From Mucilaginibacter straminoryzae (lineage in GTDB: Bacteria > Bacteroidota > Bacteroidia > Sphingobacteriales > Sphingobacteriaceae), in contig NZ_JALJEJ010000006.1 in the NCBI RefSeq assembly GCF_022953055.1, positions 62,001 to 126,000 on the forward strand: a DNA stretch of 64,000 nt, given 5' to 3'. The translations under genes and the position numbers were made by a program. Each line of letters starts with the position of its first letter. Position 1 is the stretch's first letter. Of this stretch, positions 1 through 7,438 are shown piece by piece. The notes beneath the pieces are model-generated. The model did no database searches. It was given only the letters and a program-made list of their open reading frames with translations, and was not told the DNA's origin.

Positions 1-55
1 TAAAAATTGAATTCCAAAAATAGGAATTTGACCGAGAATAGAAACGATTTGTTTT

Positions 56-352
56 TCAGGCGGTAGTACCGCAGCCGCTGTTTAAAATCAGCAGGATGCC
101 TGCAATTAAAATAACGATGAAGATGAGATAAGAAATGAGGTTAATGCGACCAAAATCCTCACGGTTGAAATAGATCGTATAGGCATTGTATGCAGCCATT
201 CCTGCTATAAATATCCAGAAAAACCAGTTGAGCGGCGCACAATGCGCATAAAACGGAACTACGAAGCATACCAGGATGGCATCCACCACAATCAGGCTGA
301 AGATCCACGGCGTGCCATGGTGCCTGCGGTTAAATACTTCCTTGGGCAGCAT
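56..352 (-). CDS. Small three-span membrane protein, unknown function
   Basis: A 98-residue hydrophobic protein with three likely membrane segments (about residues 15-36, 42-60 and 70-92) and a short basic N-terminus (KEVFNRRHH). I recognise no family and no catalytic motif. Its ATG lies two bases after the stop codon of the DUF4834 gene on the same strand, so the two are probably co-transcribed and both act at the inner membrane. The real reading frame is supported by the tight spacing and by the hydrophobic periodicity, not by homology. Confidence 0.7.
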   Translation of the reverse strand: MLPKEVFNRRHHGTPWIFSLIVVDAILVCFVVPFYAHCAPLNWFFWIFIAGMAAYNAYTIYFNREDFGRINLISYLIFIVILIAGILLILNSGCGTTA

Positions 353-354
353 GG

Positions 355-603
355 TTATTTAAGCTCTTCGTAGTCGATGAACTCCCCTTCAGAGTCGGGT
401 ACGGATTTCTTTTGCGCCGGGGGCATATAATCTACCCGGATACTACCGTTAGGGCGTTGCTGTTCGCGGTATTGTTGCTGATTTTGCTGTTGCTGGGCCT
501 TGTTTACCAAACCCTGGAACAACATAGGAAGAAAAATGCGGGCCAGACTTTTAATAATGTATAACACGCATATAGAGATGATCAGGAGCCTAATCAGTAT
601 CAT
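355..603 (-). CDS. DUF4834-like membrane-anchored protein
   Basis: An 82-residue protein with one N-terminal membrane segment (about residues 2-24), a Gln-rich stretch (QQQQNQQQYREQQR, about residues 37-50) and a polar, acidic C-terminus ending in DYEELK. This layout matches the DUF4834 proteins of Bacteroidota, which have no known function. The short cytoplasmic or periplasmic tail has no motif I can assign. It is followed directly by the three-span membrane protein gene, with two bases between them. Confidence 0.7.
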   Translation of the reverse strand: MILIRLLIISICVLYIIKSLARIFLPMLFQGLVNKAQQQQNQQQYREQQRPNGSIRVDYMPPAQKKSVPDSEGEFIDYEELK

Positions 604-656
604 TTTCTAAAATTTTAGCTTACAAATATAAGTTTAATAACGAATAAAAAGTTTGT

Positions 657-1043
657 TTATGATAGGGACGATGTCTCCTGCTGGTCATGCAGGTACAGGG
701 CTAAAGCGAAAGCAATGATATAAACTACCTGCTGCCCGGCCAGCCCCCAATCCTGCAGGAGGGTTGTACCGAAAATCAACACACTGATGATTAACCCACC
801 GGTGATATATCCAAGGCGACTAAGTCTGCCGCCTAATAAGATCAGTAACCCGGTAAGCGCCTCTAAAAAAGGCAACACATACAAAAACGCGTTCGTCAAC
901 GCTGGCGGCAGAATAGTGGAACCAAAAGCTGCACCCGATTTAGCTACAAAAGCAGGCAAGTTAGGTATACGGACGATGCCGTGCATCAGCATATTGATAC
1001 CGAGGCCGATCCTGAAAATGTGTATGGCTTTAAACTTGTTCAT
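657..1043 (-). CDS. DoxX-family membrane protein
   Basis: A 128-residue protein with four predicted membrane helices and the DoxX-family pattern: an N-terminal R-x-G-x-G-x-x-M segment, a P-F-x-E-x-x-x-G segment near residue 60 and a conserved G-G near residue 70. DoxX/DoxD-like proteins are integral membrane proteins with poorly defined roles, some linked to oxidative or thiol stress. The two genes before it in transcription order encode Cys-rich exported proteins, which suggests a redox or metal theme, but that is inference. The ATG at 1043 gives a complete first helix. Confidence 0.8.
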   Translation of the reverse strand: MNKFKAIHIFRIGLGINMLMHGIVRIPNLPAFVAKSGAAFGSTILPPALTNAFLYVLPFLEALTGLLILLGGRLSRLGYITGGLIISVLIFGTTLLQDWGLAGQQVVYIIAFALALYLHDQQETSSLS

Positions 1044-1060
1044 TAGCTGATGTATTAATA

Positions 1061-1089
1061 ACGAGCCTCCTTTATTCAGGGAGGCTCGT
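1061..1089 (-). terminator. Hairpin terminator after the Cys-rich peptide gene
   Basis: A perfect 10-bp inverted repeat (ACGAGCCTCC / GGAGGCTCGT) with a 9-base loop lies 11 bases beyond the stop of the 58-residue Cys-rich gene. On the minus strand it is followed by an A/T-rich stretch but no long T run, so it may be a weak terminator or an mRNA-stabilising hairpin. Confidence 0.6.
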
Positions 1090-1100
1090 AGCTATATCAA

Positions 1101-1277
1101 TTATTTACAAGGACAATCCTTGGTTGGTTTTGGGCAATCTGCCTTTTTGGTGCAGTTTTCTTTGCTGCAGCAAGAGGTTTGTTTTGCTTTAGCTTTTTTT
1201 ACAACTACTACATTATTAGCCATTAAAGAAGTTGCGGCAAAAGCGATTGCCAGCACACTTAAACTTAATTTTTTCAT
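1101..1277 (-). CDS. Small exported Cys/Lys-rich peptide (58 aa)
   Basis: An ATG at 1277 opens a 58-codon frame. Residues 1-20 form a clear signal peptide (MKKLSLSVLAIAFAATSLMA). The mature part is Lys-rich with seven cysteines, including CC, and C-P-C close to the C-terminus. The cysteine pattern suggests metal binding or disulfides in the periplasm, but I know no named family. A strong hairpin follows the stop. It sits between a DoxX gene and a Cys/His-rich exported protein gene on the same strand, so the three may respond to the same stress. Confidence 0.7.
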   Translation of the reverse strand: MKKLSLSVLAIAFAATSLMANNVVVVKKAKAKQTSCCSKENCTKKADCPKPTKDCPCK

Positions 1278-1345
1278 TTTTTTAAAATTTTAAATGTTAA
1301 ATAATTTCAAGAAGTACAACGGTTTAGGTTGGTCTGGAAAATTAC

Positions 1346-1690
1346 TTAACAGGTGCGTGGCGGTTTCCAGTTGGAAGCATGGTAAGCAGACAGATCGCCC
1401 ATTTTATAGAGAGAAACCGGCTTCGGAAGTGCATACGCCGGAGTAATAGTTATCCGGACAGGTTCTGTAACGATAAACCCGCAAAGACTGCAAGAGAACA
1501 TCATGGTGCAAGCAGGCTTATCACAACCACTATCTGCTTTGTTGTCTTGGTGATGACAAGCCACTTTGCCAGCCATTTTTTTACAGCATTGATGAAGCTT
1601 TTTCACCGGCATAGCTTCCGCCCGCTCCAAACCGCTAAACGCGGTAAGGAAAAACATGCATGCTATTAATATCACCGATAACAGTTTCAT
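1346..1690 (-). CDS. Exported Cys/His-rich protein, possible metal-binding role
   Basis: A 114-residue protein with an N-terminal signal peptide (about residues 1-26, ending AEA). The mature region starts with a cluster of metal-type ligands: H-x-C-C-K-K-M, then A-C-H-H, C-x-x-x-A-C-x-M-M-F-x-C-x-L-C. The C-terminal half lacks cysteines until the final residue. The combination of Cys, His and Met resembles periplasmic copper or heavy-metal binding proteins, but I cannot assign a family. It is upstream of the 58-residue Cys-rich peptide on the same strand, 68 bases apart. Confidence 0.65.
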   Translation of the reverse strand: MKLLSVILIACMFFLTAFSGLERAEAMPVKKLHQCCKKMAGKVACHHQDNKADSGCDKPACTMMFSCSLCGFIVTEPVRITITPAYALPKPVSLYKMGDLSAYHASNWKPPRTC

Positions 1691-1776
1691 CAGCCACTAA
1701 GTACGGTGTTTGCAACTAAGTATCAAATGATTAGTGTCACAAAAGTTTCAAAATTGCAAACAGTTTTTCCGCAGCG

Positions 1777-2523
1777 TTACTTTTTAAGATAGGCATTTGG
1801 AATGTTAGGCAGTGTATAACTGATCCCGTAAGCATGTTTAATCAATTCTGAAATTACGTTGGCGATGGTAAAAGGGTTGCGGTGCATCTGCGGCAACATG
1901 CCCATGCTGGCATAACTGATAGGGTTTACCGCTGGGATAAAGGTTTCCCACTCGTAACCCTTACCCCACACCAGGCCCTTAACAGTATATTCCAGATCTG
2001 CACCGTTGGTAAGCAAAAACTTCATCATGGCGGATGAATTATGATTGTGTTGGCACACCGTATGAAAAACAGGTGTTTGCCCGCCGAAACCATGTTCGTC
2101 ATACCCGGCGCGGACATCCACATTAGCGCCATGCTTTACCAGCACCTTCGCGCAGTCTACGTGGTTATACTCTGCACAAAAGTGAAGCAAAGTAGCTCCC
2201 GATAATGGCGTAAAGGTGTTATTGTAGCGCGAATAAGTTCGATGAATAATTTCTGAATCTGCCTGGATCAGGTTTTCCAATTTCTCGGCATCATCAGCCA
2301 AAACAGCCAGCAATGCATCGTCGTCGAACTCCAGCCCATAATTAATAAAGGTACGGACGCAGGTTTTAAACCTGGGCGAACGCAGGTACATTTCTACCAT
2401 AGTGGTGAAAAGCGGTACGCCGTCATGTACTTCATTCGGGTTACCACCTTCTTCAAAGTAGCTCTTTATCCCTTCAAAAGCATGAACTTCAATATCATTC
2501 AATACTTGCTGATAATCTGGCAT
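1777..2523 (-). CDS. Ankyrin-repeat protein
   Basis: A 248-residue cytoplasmic protein (no signal peptide). Ankyrin-type repeats are visible around residues 105-190, for example the segment with G-A-T-L-L-H-F-C-A-E-Y-N-H and A-K-V-L-V-K-H-G-A-N-V-D, followed by a second repeat ending F-L-L-T-N-G-A-D-L-E. The N-terminal 90 residues look like degenerate repeats. The role is presumably protein binding; no enzymatic motif is seen. Its ATG lies three bases after the uvrB stop, so it is likely translated from the uvrB transcript. That link does not by itself imply a DNA repair function. Confidence 0.8.
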   Translation of the reverse strand: MPDYQQVLNDIEVHAFEGIKSYFEEGGNPNEVHDGVPLFTTMVEMYLRSPRFKTCVRTFINYGLEFDDDALLAVLADDAEKLENLIQADSEIIHRTYSRYNNTFTPLSGATLLHFCAEYNHVDCAKVLVKHGANVDVRAGYDEHGFGGQTPVFHTVCQHNHNSSAMMKFLLTNGADLEYTVKGLVWGKGYEWETFIPAVNPISYASMGMLPQMHRNPFTIANVISELIKHAYGISYTLPNIPNAYLKK

Positions 2524-2526
2524 GGC

Positions 2527-4554
2527 TTACTTTTCGCTTAACATTTTTTCCAAAGCAAACATCTCGTCGCGTAGCTTGGCTGCCTGCAAAAAGTCCATAT
2601 CCTTAGCAGCGGCCACCATTTCTTTACGCGTGTTCTCTATTGCCTTTTTCAGGTCGGCTTTGGTCATGTACTGTACAATCGGGTCTGCTGCTATGCTGGT
2701 AGCAGAATCAATTTCTTCTACATATGCCCGCTGCACGCCGCCCTTGAAGTCTACAACAGATGTTTGCTCTATAATGGCTTCTTTAGATTTACCTACCGTT
2801 TTAGGTACAATACCATGTTCTTCATTATAAGCGATCTGTTTTTCGCGCCGACGGGTAGTTTCATCAATCGTGATCTGCATAGAATCGGTAATCGTATCGG
2901 CATACATAATAACGCGGCCACGGTCGTTACGTGCGGCGCGGCCAATGGTTTGTATCAGCGAACGTTCTGAACGTAAGAAGCCTTCTTTATCCGCATCCAG
3001 AATGGCTACTAACGAAACTTCCGGCAAATCCAAACCTTCGCGCAGTAAGTTGATCCCGATCAGCACGTCGAACTCCCCTAAACGCAAGCCTCTCAGAATC
3101 TCCACACGTTCCAGTGTCTTCACTTCGGAGTGGATATAACGGCACTTGATGCCGAGACGGTCCATATACTTAGCCAACTCTTCAGACATACGTTTGGTTA
3201 GTGTAGTTACCAGTACGCGGTCGCCCAATTTTACGGTTTTGTCCACTTCATCCAGCAGATCATCCACCTGGTTAATTACCGGGCGGATTTCAATTTCAGG
3301 ATCGAGCAAACCGGTTGGCCGGATCACCTGCTCTACCACCACACCTCCAGATTTTTCCAGTTCATAATCACCCGGCGTTGCACTTACATAAATAGTCTGC
3401 GGCGCCAAGCCTTCAAATTCCTGGAAATTCAACGGGCGGTTATCCAATGCGGCAGGCAAACGGAAACCATATTCTACCAGCGAAATTTTTCGCGAACGGT
3501 CGCCGCCATACATAGCCCTGATCTGCGGAACCGTTACGTGGCTTTCATCAATCACCATCAGGTAATCATCGGGGAAGTAGTCCAGCAAACAGAACGGGCG
3601 CGCACCTGGGCGACGGCCATCAAAAAAGCGCGAGTAGTTCTCGATACCCGAACAATAGCCCAACTCGCGGATCATCTCCAGGTCGTAGTTCACCCTTTCT
3701 TCCAGTCGTTTAGCTTCCAGGAAACGCTTCTCATCTAAAAACTGCTGTTTACGCATCTCCAGCTCTTCCTGTATAGCCCAGATAGATTTGGTAAAACGGT
3801 CTCGCGGAGCAACATACAAGTTTGCCGGGAACAGCACCATGTTCTCCATTTTCTCCAGGGTTTTACCTGTCTTCACATCAAAGCTGCTCAGTTCTTCTAT
3901 ATCATCGCCATAGAAAGAAATGCGGTACGCATAGTCCAGGTAAGCCGGGTAAATATCAACGGTATCACCTTTTACACGGAAAGTACCGCGTTTGAAATCG
4001 GCAGTAGTTCTTGAATATAAAATCTCTACCAAGCGGTGCAAAAAGGCATTGCGACTGATACGCGTACCCACCGCAAAACGGAAGACAGAATTGGAAAAGT
4101 CTTCCGGATTACCCATACCATAAATGCAGGATATGGATGATACGACAATTACATCTCTTCTGCCAGCCATTAACGAAGAAGTAGTTCGCAAACGAAGCTT
4201 TTCAATCTCGTCGTTAATCTGCAGGTCTTTCTCGATATAAGTATTCGTGGTCGGGATAAACGCTTCCGGCTGGTAATAGTCGTAATACGACACGAAGTAG
4301 TTCACGGCGTTCTCCGGGAAGAACTGCTTAAACTCGCCATACAGCTGCGCAGCCAAAGTTTTGTTATGACTAAGCACCAAAGTAGGGCGCTGCGTTTCAG
4401 CAATAACGTTGGCAACGGTAAATGTTTTACCCGAACCGGTAACCCCTAAAAGGGTTTGATACTGCTCGCCGCTCTCAACGCCTTCAACCAATTGCTTAAT
4501 AGCGCCAGGCTGATCGCCGGTAGGCTTATAGTGTGAATTTAACTTAAACTCCAT
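2527..4554 (-). CDS. uvrB: UvrABC excinuclease subunit B
   Basis: UvrB is the damage-verifying helicase-like subunit of nucleotide excision repair; it is loaded by UvrA and recruits UvrC. The 675-residue product has the Walker A motif G-V-T-G-S-G-K-T (residues 37-44), the beta-hairpin region with Y-Y-D-Y-Y-Q-P-E, helicase motifs including a D-E-S-H box, the QTIGRAAR motif VI, and a C-terminal UVR motif (about residues 630-665) that binds UvrC. An upstream in-frame start at 4584 is possible, but the ATG at 4554 (M-E-F-K-L-N-S-x-Y-K-P-T-G-D-Q-P) matches the family N-terminus. The length is normal. Confidence 0.98.
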   Translation of the reverse strand: MEFKLNSHYKPTGDQPGAIKQLVEGVESGEQYQTLLGVTGSGKTFTVANVIAETQRPTLVLSHNKTLAAQLYGEFKQFFPENAVNYFVSYYDYYQPEAFIPTTNTYIEKDLQINDEIEKLRLRTTSSLMAGRRDVIVVSSISCIYGMGNPEDFSNSVFRFAVGTRISRNAFLHRLVEILYSRTTADFKRGTFRVKGDTVDIYPAYLDYAYRISFYGDDIEELSSFDVKTGKTLEKMENMVLFPANLYVAPRDRFTKSIWAIQEELEMRKQQFLDEKRFLEAKRLEERVNYDLEMIRELGYCSGIENYSRFFDGRRPGARPFCLLDYFPDDYLMVIDESHVTVPQIRAMYGGDRSRKISLVEYGFRLPAALDNRPLNFQEFEGLAPQTIYVSATPGDYELEKSGGVVVEQVIRPTGLLDPEIEIRPVINQVDDLLDEVDKTVKLGDRVLVTTLTKRMSEELAKYMDRLGIKCRYIHSEVKTLERVEILRGLRLGEFDVLIGINLLREGLDLPEVSLVAILDADKEGFLRSERSLIQTIGRAARNDRGRVIMYADTITDSMQITIDETTRRREKQIAYNEEHGIVPKTVGKSKEAIIEQTSVVDFKGGVQRAYVEEIDSATSIAADPIVQYMTKADLKKAIENTRKEMVAAAKDMDFLQAAKLRDEMFALEKMLSEK

Positions 4555-4559
4555 TACTT

Positions 4560-4567
4560 CAAAAATA
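4560..4567 (-). promoter_or_regulatory. Candidate -7 box (TATTTTTG) of uvrB
   Basis: On the minus strand, TATTTTTG fits the Bacteroidota -7 consensus TAnnTTTG and ends five bases before the uvrB ATG at 4554. The nearest upstream TTG is only 14 bases away, so the -33 element is not convincing. If used, transcription would begin almost at the start codon, giving a leaderless or very short leader. Confidence 0.4.
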
Positions 4568-4619
4568 CAACAAGTTAAGGCCAAACGCTAATAACGTTAG
4601 CAAATATTACTTTGTTGTT

Positions 4620-5363
4620 AAAAAGGAGCACGGCTCTCCCCAAACCCCATTTCTAAAAGAGTGACTTTATGAAAATAAAGGGAAGCCAGGTTGTGCGGTT
4701 CCTTCCTCGGGGAAGGAGGAGGAAGGGGTACGACCTCTCCCCAAACCCCTCTCCGAAAGAGAGGGGCTTCGAAGGTATGATGTAAGAGGATATTAGAATT
4801 GCTTCAGTTTGCAACTACTCACACCCTCCCCAACCTTCCCGAGGGAGGGAGTTGGAAAGTCCTCTCCTAAGAGAGATTTAGGAGAGGTAAAATGGCGACC
4901 TCTCCCCAAACCCCTCTCCGAAAGAGAGGGGCTCCTTAAAAAGCTAAAAGTCCTCTCCTGTGGCGAGGACTTAGGATAGATAAAATATACGACCTCTCCC
5001 CTAACCCCTCTCCGAAAGAGAGGGGCTTCGCATTACAATTGTAATAACTAAAAATTCATGAAGTCCTCTCCCCTGGAGAGGATTTAGGAGAGGTGAAATA
5101 GGCGACCTCTCCCCAAACCCATTTCTAAAAGAGTGACTTTATGAAGATAAAGGGAAGCCAGGGTCGTGCGGTTCCTTCCTGGGGTAAGGAGGAGGAAGGG
5201 GTACTACCTCTCCCCAACCCCTCTCCGAAAGAGAGGGGCTTCGAAGGTATGATGTAAGAGGATATTAGAATTGCTTCAGTTTGCAACTACTCAAACCCCT
5301 CCCCAACCCTCCCGAGGGAGGGAGCTAAAAGTTCTCTCCCCTGGAGAGGATTTAGGAGAGGCC
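4620..5363. repeat. G/C-rich interspersed repeat array, gene-free
   Basis: About 740 bases without a credible gene. The array is built from short modules that recur several times: one containing CCTCTCCCCAAACCCCTCTC followed by CGAAAGAGAGGGGC, and one containing GTCCTCTCC with GAGGATTTAGGAGAGG. Each module contains a short inverted repeat (CCCTCTC...GAGAGGG). On a larger scale, 4634-4851 is repeated almost exactly at 5107-5324 (about 218 bp, offset 473), so the array has itself undergone duplication. The same modules occur in the opposite orientation at 22450-22806. Confidence 0.85.
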
Positions 5364-5364
5364 C

Positions 5365-6117
5365 TTAATCATTCGTCCTTCGATGCTTTAACCAGTACCA
5401 GCCGAGGTTGAAAGCAATTATGCCATGATTAACAATAGTCGGTAGCAGGCCGTAGTATTTCCGCATGATCTGAAAGCGCTCGACCAGGCTTTGACGGTGC
5501 TTTTTCTTAGACATACCGCCCACCAGGTACTTGGCCACGTACTGATGCACGTTAACAATGCTTTTAGCTTGTCTGGCCGCTTTCAGTATCCAGTCGATGT
5601 CGGCACTTAAACCATAAGCGGGATCATACGGAGAGGTCAAACTACGGCGGATATAGATCGCCTGGTGGCTGATATTCATGCCGTACTTAAAGTCGCGCCA
5701 GGTAAATTGTTCTGGTGCTTTATGCCGGCGCTGGCCAAGGCTTTCACCCTGCTCATTAATCATTTCGGTTTCTCCGTAATAAATGTCTGCATCGTCGGCA
5801 GTGGCAAATATATTGGTTACCGTATCAGGTGCATAAATCTCATCGCCCGAATTCATAAACAACACATAATCTCCAGTAGCTAAAGCTAAGCCTTTGTTCA
5901 TGGCATCATAAATGCCCTTATCGGGTTCGCTGATCAGCTTTGAAATTTCATTACTGTACTGCTTAAGAATAGCTAAAGTACCGTCGGAAGAAGCACCGTC
6001 GATCACGATATATTCGATGTTCCGGTAAGTTTGATGAACGACGGATTGAACGGTCCGCTCGATATCGCGAACGTTATTATAGACAACAGTAATTACGCTA
6101 AGCTTCGGCTGAAACAT
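5365..6117 (-). CDS. Family 2 glycosyltransferase
   Basis: A 250-residue GT-A-fold transferase. The N-terminus has the family signature S-V-I-T-V-V-Y-N-N, then V-I-D-G-A-S-S-D-G-T near residue 40 and a DxD-like F-M-N-S-G-D-E near residue 88, with D-K-G-I-Y-D-A-M-N-K-G between them. This is typical of WcaA/GT2 enzymes that add sugars to lipid-linked glycans at the inner membrane. No membrane anchor is evident apart from a hydrophobic patch near the C-terminus. Its ATG overlaps the stop of the upstream GT4 gene by one base (TAATG), so the two are translationally coupled. Confidence 0.92.
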   Translation of the reverse strand: MFQPKLSVITVVYNNVRDIERTVQSVVHQTYRNIEYIVIDGASSDGTLAILKQYSNEISKLISEPDKGIYDAMNKGLALATGDYVLFMNSGDEIYAPDTVTNIFATADDADIYYGETEMINEQGESLGQRRHKAPEQFTWRDFKYGMNISHQAIYIRRSLTSPYDPAYGLSADIDWILKAARQAKSIVNVHQYVAKYLVGGMSKKKHRQSLVERFQIMRKYYGLLPTIVNHGIIAFNLGWYWLKHRRTND

Positions 6118-7394
6118 TAAATACCCGTGGTTTTTAGTGCTTGCTGGTAAAGTTTAATATGTTTTTGAGCGATCACCTGCTCCGAAAAATTATCCATCAC
6201 GGTTTGCCGGGCCTGCTGCCTTAGCTGCTCTTTGTCCGAATAATCCAGCACCCATTCCATTCCCTTTGTAAAACTTTCAGAAGAACGGTAGGTAGCCAGG
6301 TAACCGTTGTGCTTGTGCTGTACCATATCGGGTATACCACCGGTTGTAAAGGCGATCACCGGAGTTCCGCAAGCCAGGCTTTCCATTACGGTGTAAGGCA
6401 AATTATCTTCGAGGGATGGGATTAGAAAAGCATCCGCAGCTGCATAGCACTGCGCTAATTTCTCCTCATTTCCAATAGTACCTAAAAAAGTAGTCTTAAA
6501 TGGAAAAACCGGAAGCGGGTCATTGGTGCGGTTGCCGAAGATCACCAGTTCAATATCATCAGCTTTTACCCCTCTGCGTTCTTTCAGCATGTTAAGGCTT
6601 TCCATCAGATATTCAGTCCCTTTATGCAGGTCTTTGCGCGAGGGCATAAAACCGCTCAGGAAAATAAATTTATCAGCAGGAATGTTTAGCGCAGCCCGCG
6701 CTTCTGCCTGTTTAAGCGGGGTAAATACCGAGGTATTCAGCGTATTCGGAACCTGCTTAATGGCTTTATCTTTCATCAGGCTGCTCATCAAAACCGAGCT
6801 TAGCATCCACGAACTTGGCGCGATGATACTGAAGTTCAGCCCGTCATAAGCCTGTTTTTTCTGGTGCCAGATCTTGTTCGATTGGTCGTGCTCGTCCGGG
6901 TGCTTTAGCAAGGGGCAATAACCGCATTGATGCTGGTAGTGGTCGCAGGTGTAGCGCACATGGCAACCGCCTGTAAAAGCGTTACTGTCGTGGAACGTCC
7001 AGACGATAGGTTTGTTCAGCTTAGCCAGCTCTGCCAGGTGGGCCGGGTTTAAAAAACTATGGTTCACCCAATGCAGGTGAATGATGTCTGCATTCTGAAC
7101 ATCCGGATGGTGGATCACCGAACGGCCAAACCAGGTAAAAGAAAAAGGGGTGCGCTTATTGGGTTTCAGGAAGCGCTTGGCGAGTATCCGTTCCAGTATA
7201 ATAGTGGCGGCGGTGTAACCTTTTTTTACCACGCTATCATTAAAAGTAAGAATAGCCGGGTTTTTACCGAATTTATAGTGCACTATTACTTTCGAATCGA
7301 TATTTTCGTTCAGCAATGCCTGGTTAAGGCGGATGCAGGCTTTACCGGCTCCACCATTACCATCATAAGTGTTTAAGTGCACTACTTTCAGCAT
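6117..7394 (-). CDS. Family 4 glycosyltransferase
   Basis: A 425-residue GT-B-fold transferase. Visible hallmarks are the N-terminal V-V-H-L-N-T-Y-D-G-N-G-G-A-G-K-A, the W-T-F-H-D-x-x-A-F-T-G-G-C-H segment followed by a cysteine-rich stretch (C-x-x-Y-x-x-x-C-G-x-C-P, about residues 150-161) that is common in a subset of GT4 enzymes, and the C-terminal nucleotide-sugar site P-S-L-E-D-N-L-P-Y-T-V-M-E with the E-x7-E spacing. It probably acts in cell-surface polysaccharide assembly with the overlapping GT2 gene. The sugar donor cannot be told from sequence. Confidence 0.93.
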   Translation of the reverse strand: MLKVVHLNTYDGNGGAGKACIRLNQALLNENIDSKVIVHYKFGKNPAILTFNDSVVKKGYTAATIILERILAKRFLKPNKRTPFSFTWFGRSVIHHPDVQNADIIHLHWVNHSFLNPAHLAELAKLNKPIVWTFHDSNAFTGGCHVRYTCDHYQHQCGYCPLLKHPDEHDQSNKIWHQKKQAYDGLNFSIIAPSSWMLSSVLMSSLMKDKAIKQVPNTLNTSVFTPLKQAEARAALNIPADKFIFLSGFMPSRKDLHKGTEYLMESLNMLKERRGVKADDIELVIFGNRTNDPLPVFPFKTTFLGTIGNEEKLAQCYAAADAFLIPSLEDNLPYTVMESLACGTPVIAFTTGGIPDMVQHKHNGYLATYRSSESFTKGMEWVLDYSDKEQLRQQARQTVMDNFSEQVIAQKHIKLYQQALKTTGI

Positions 7395-7438
7395 GCTTCA
7401 AAAATACATTTATTCGCTACAGACAACCTTTATTTTAC

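Noticed and set aside
4620..5363. CRISPR array
   Set aside because: Modules vary in length and contain internal hairpins, there are no regular unique spacers and no cas genes nearby.
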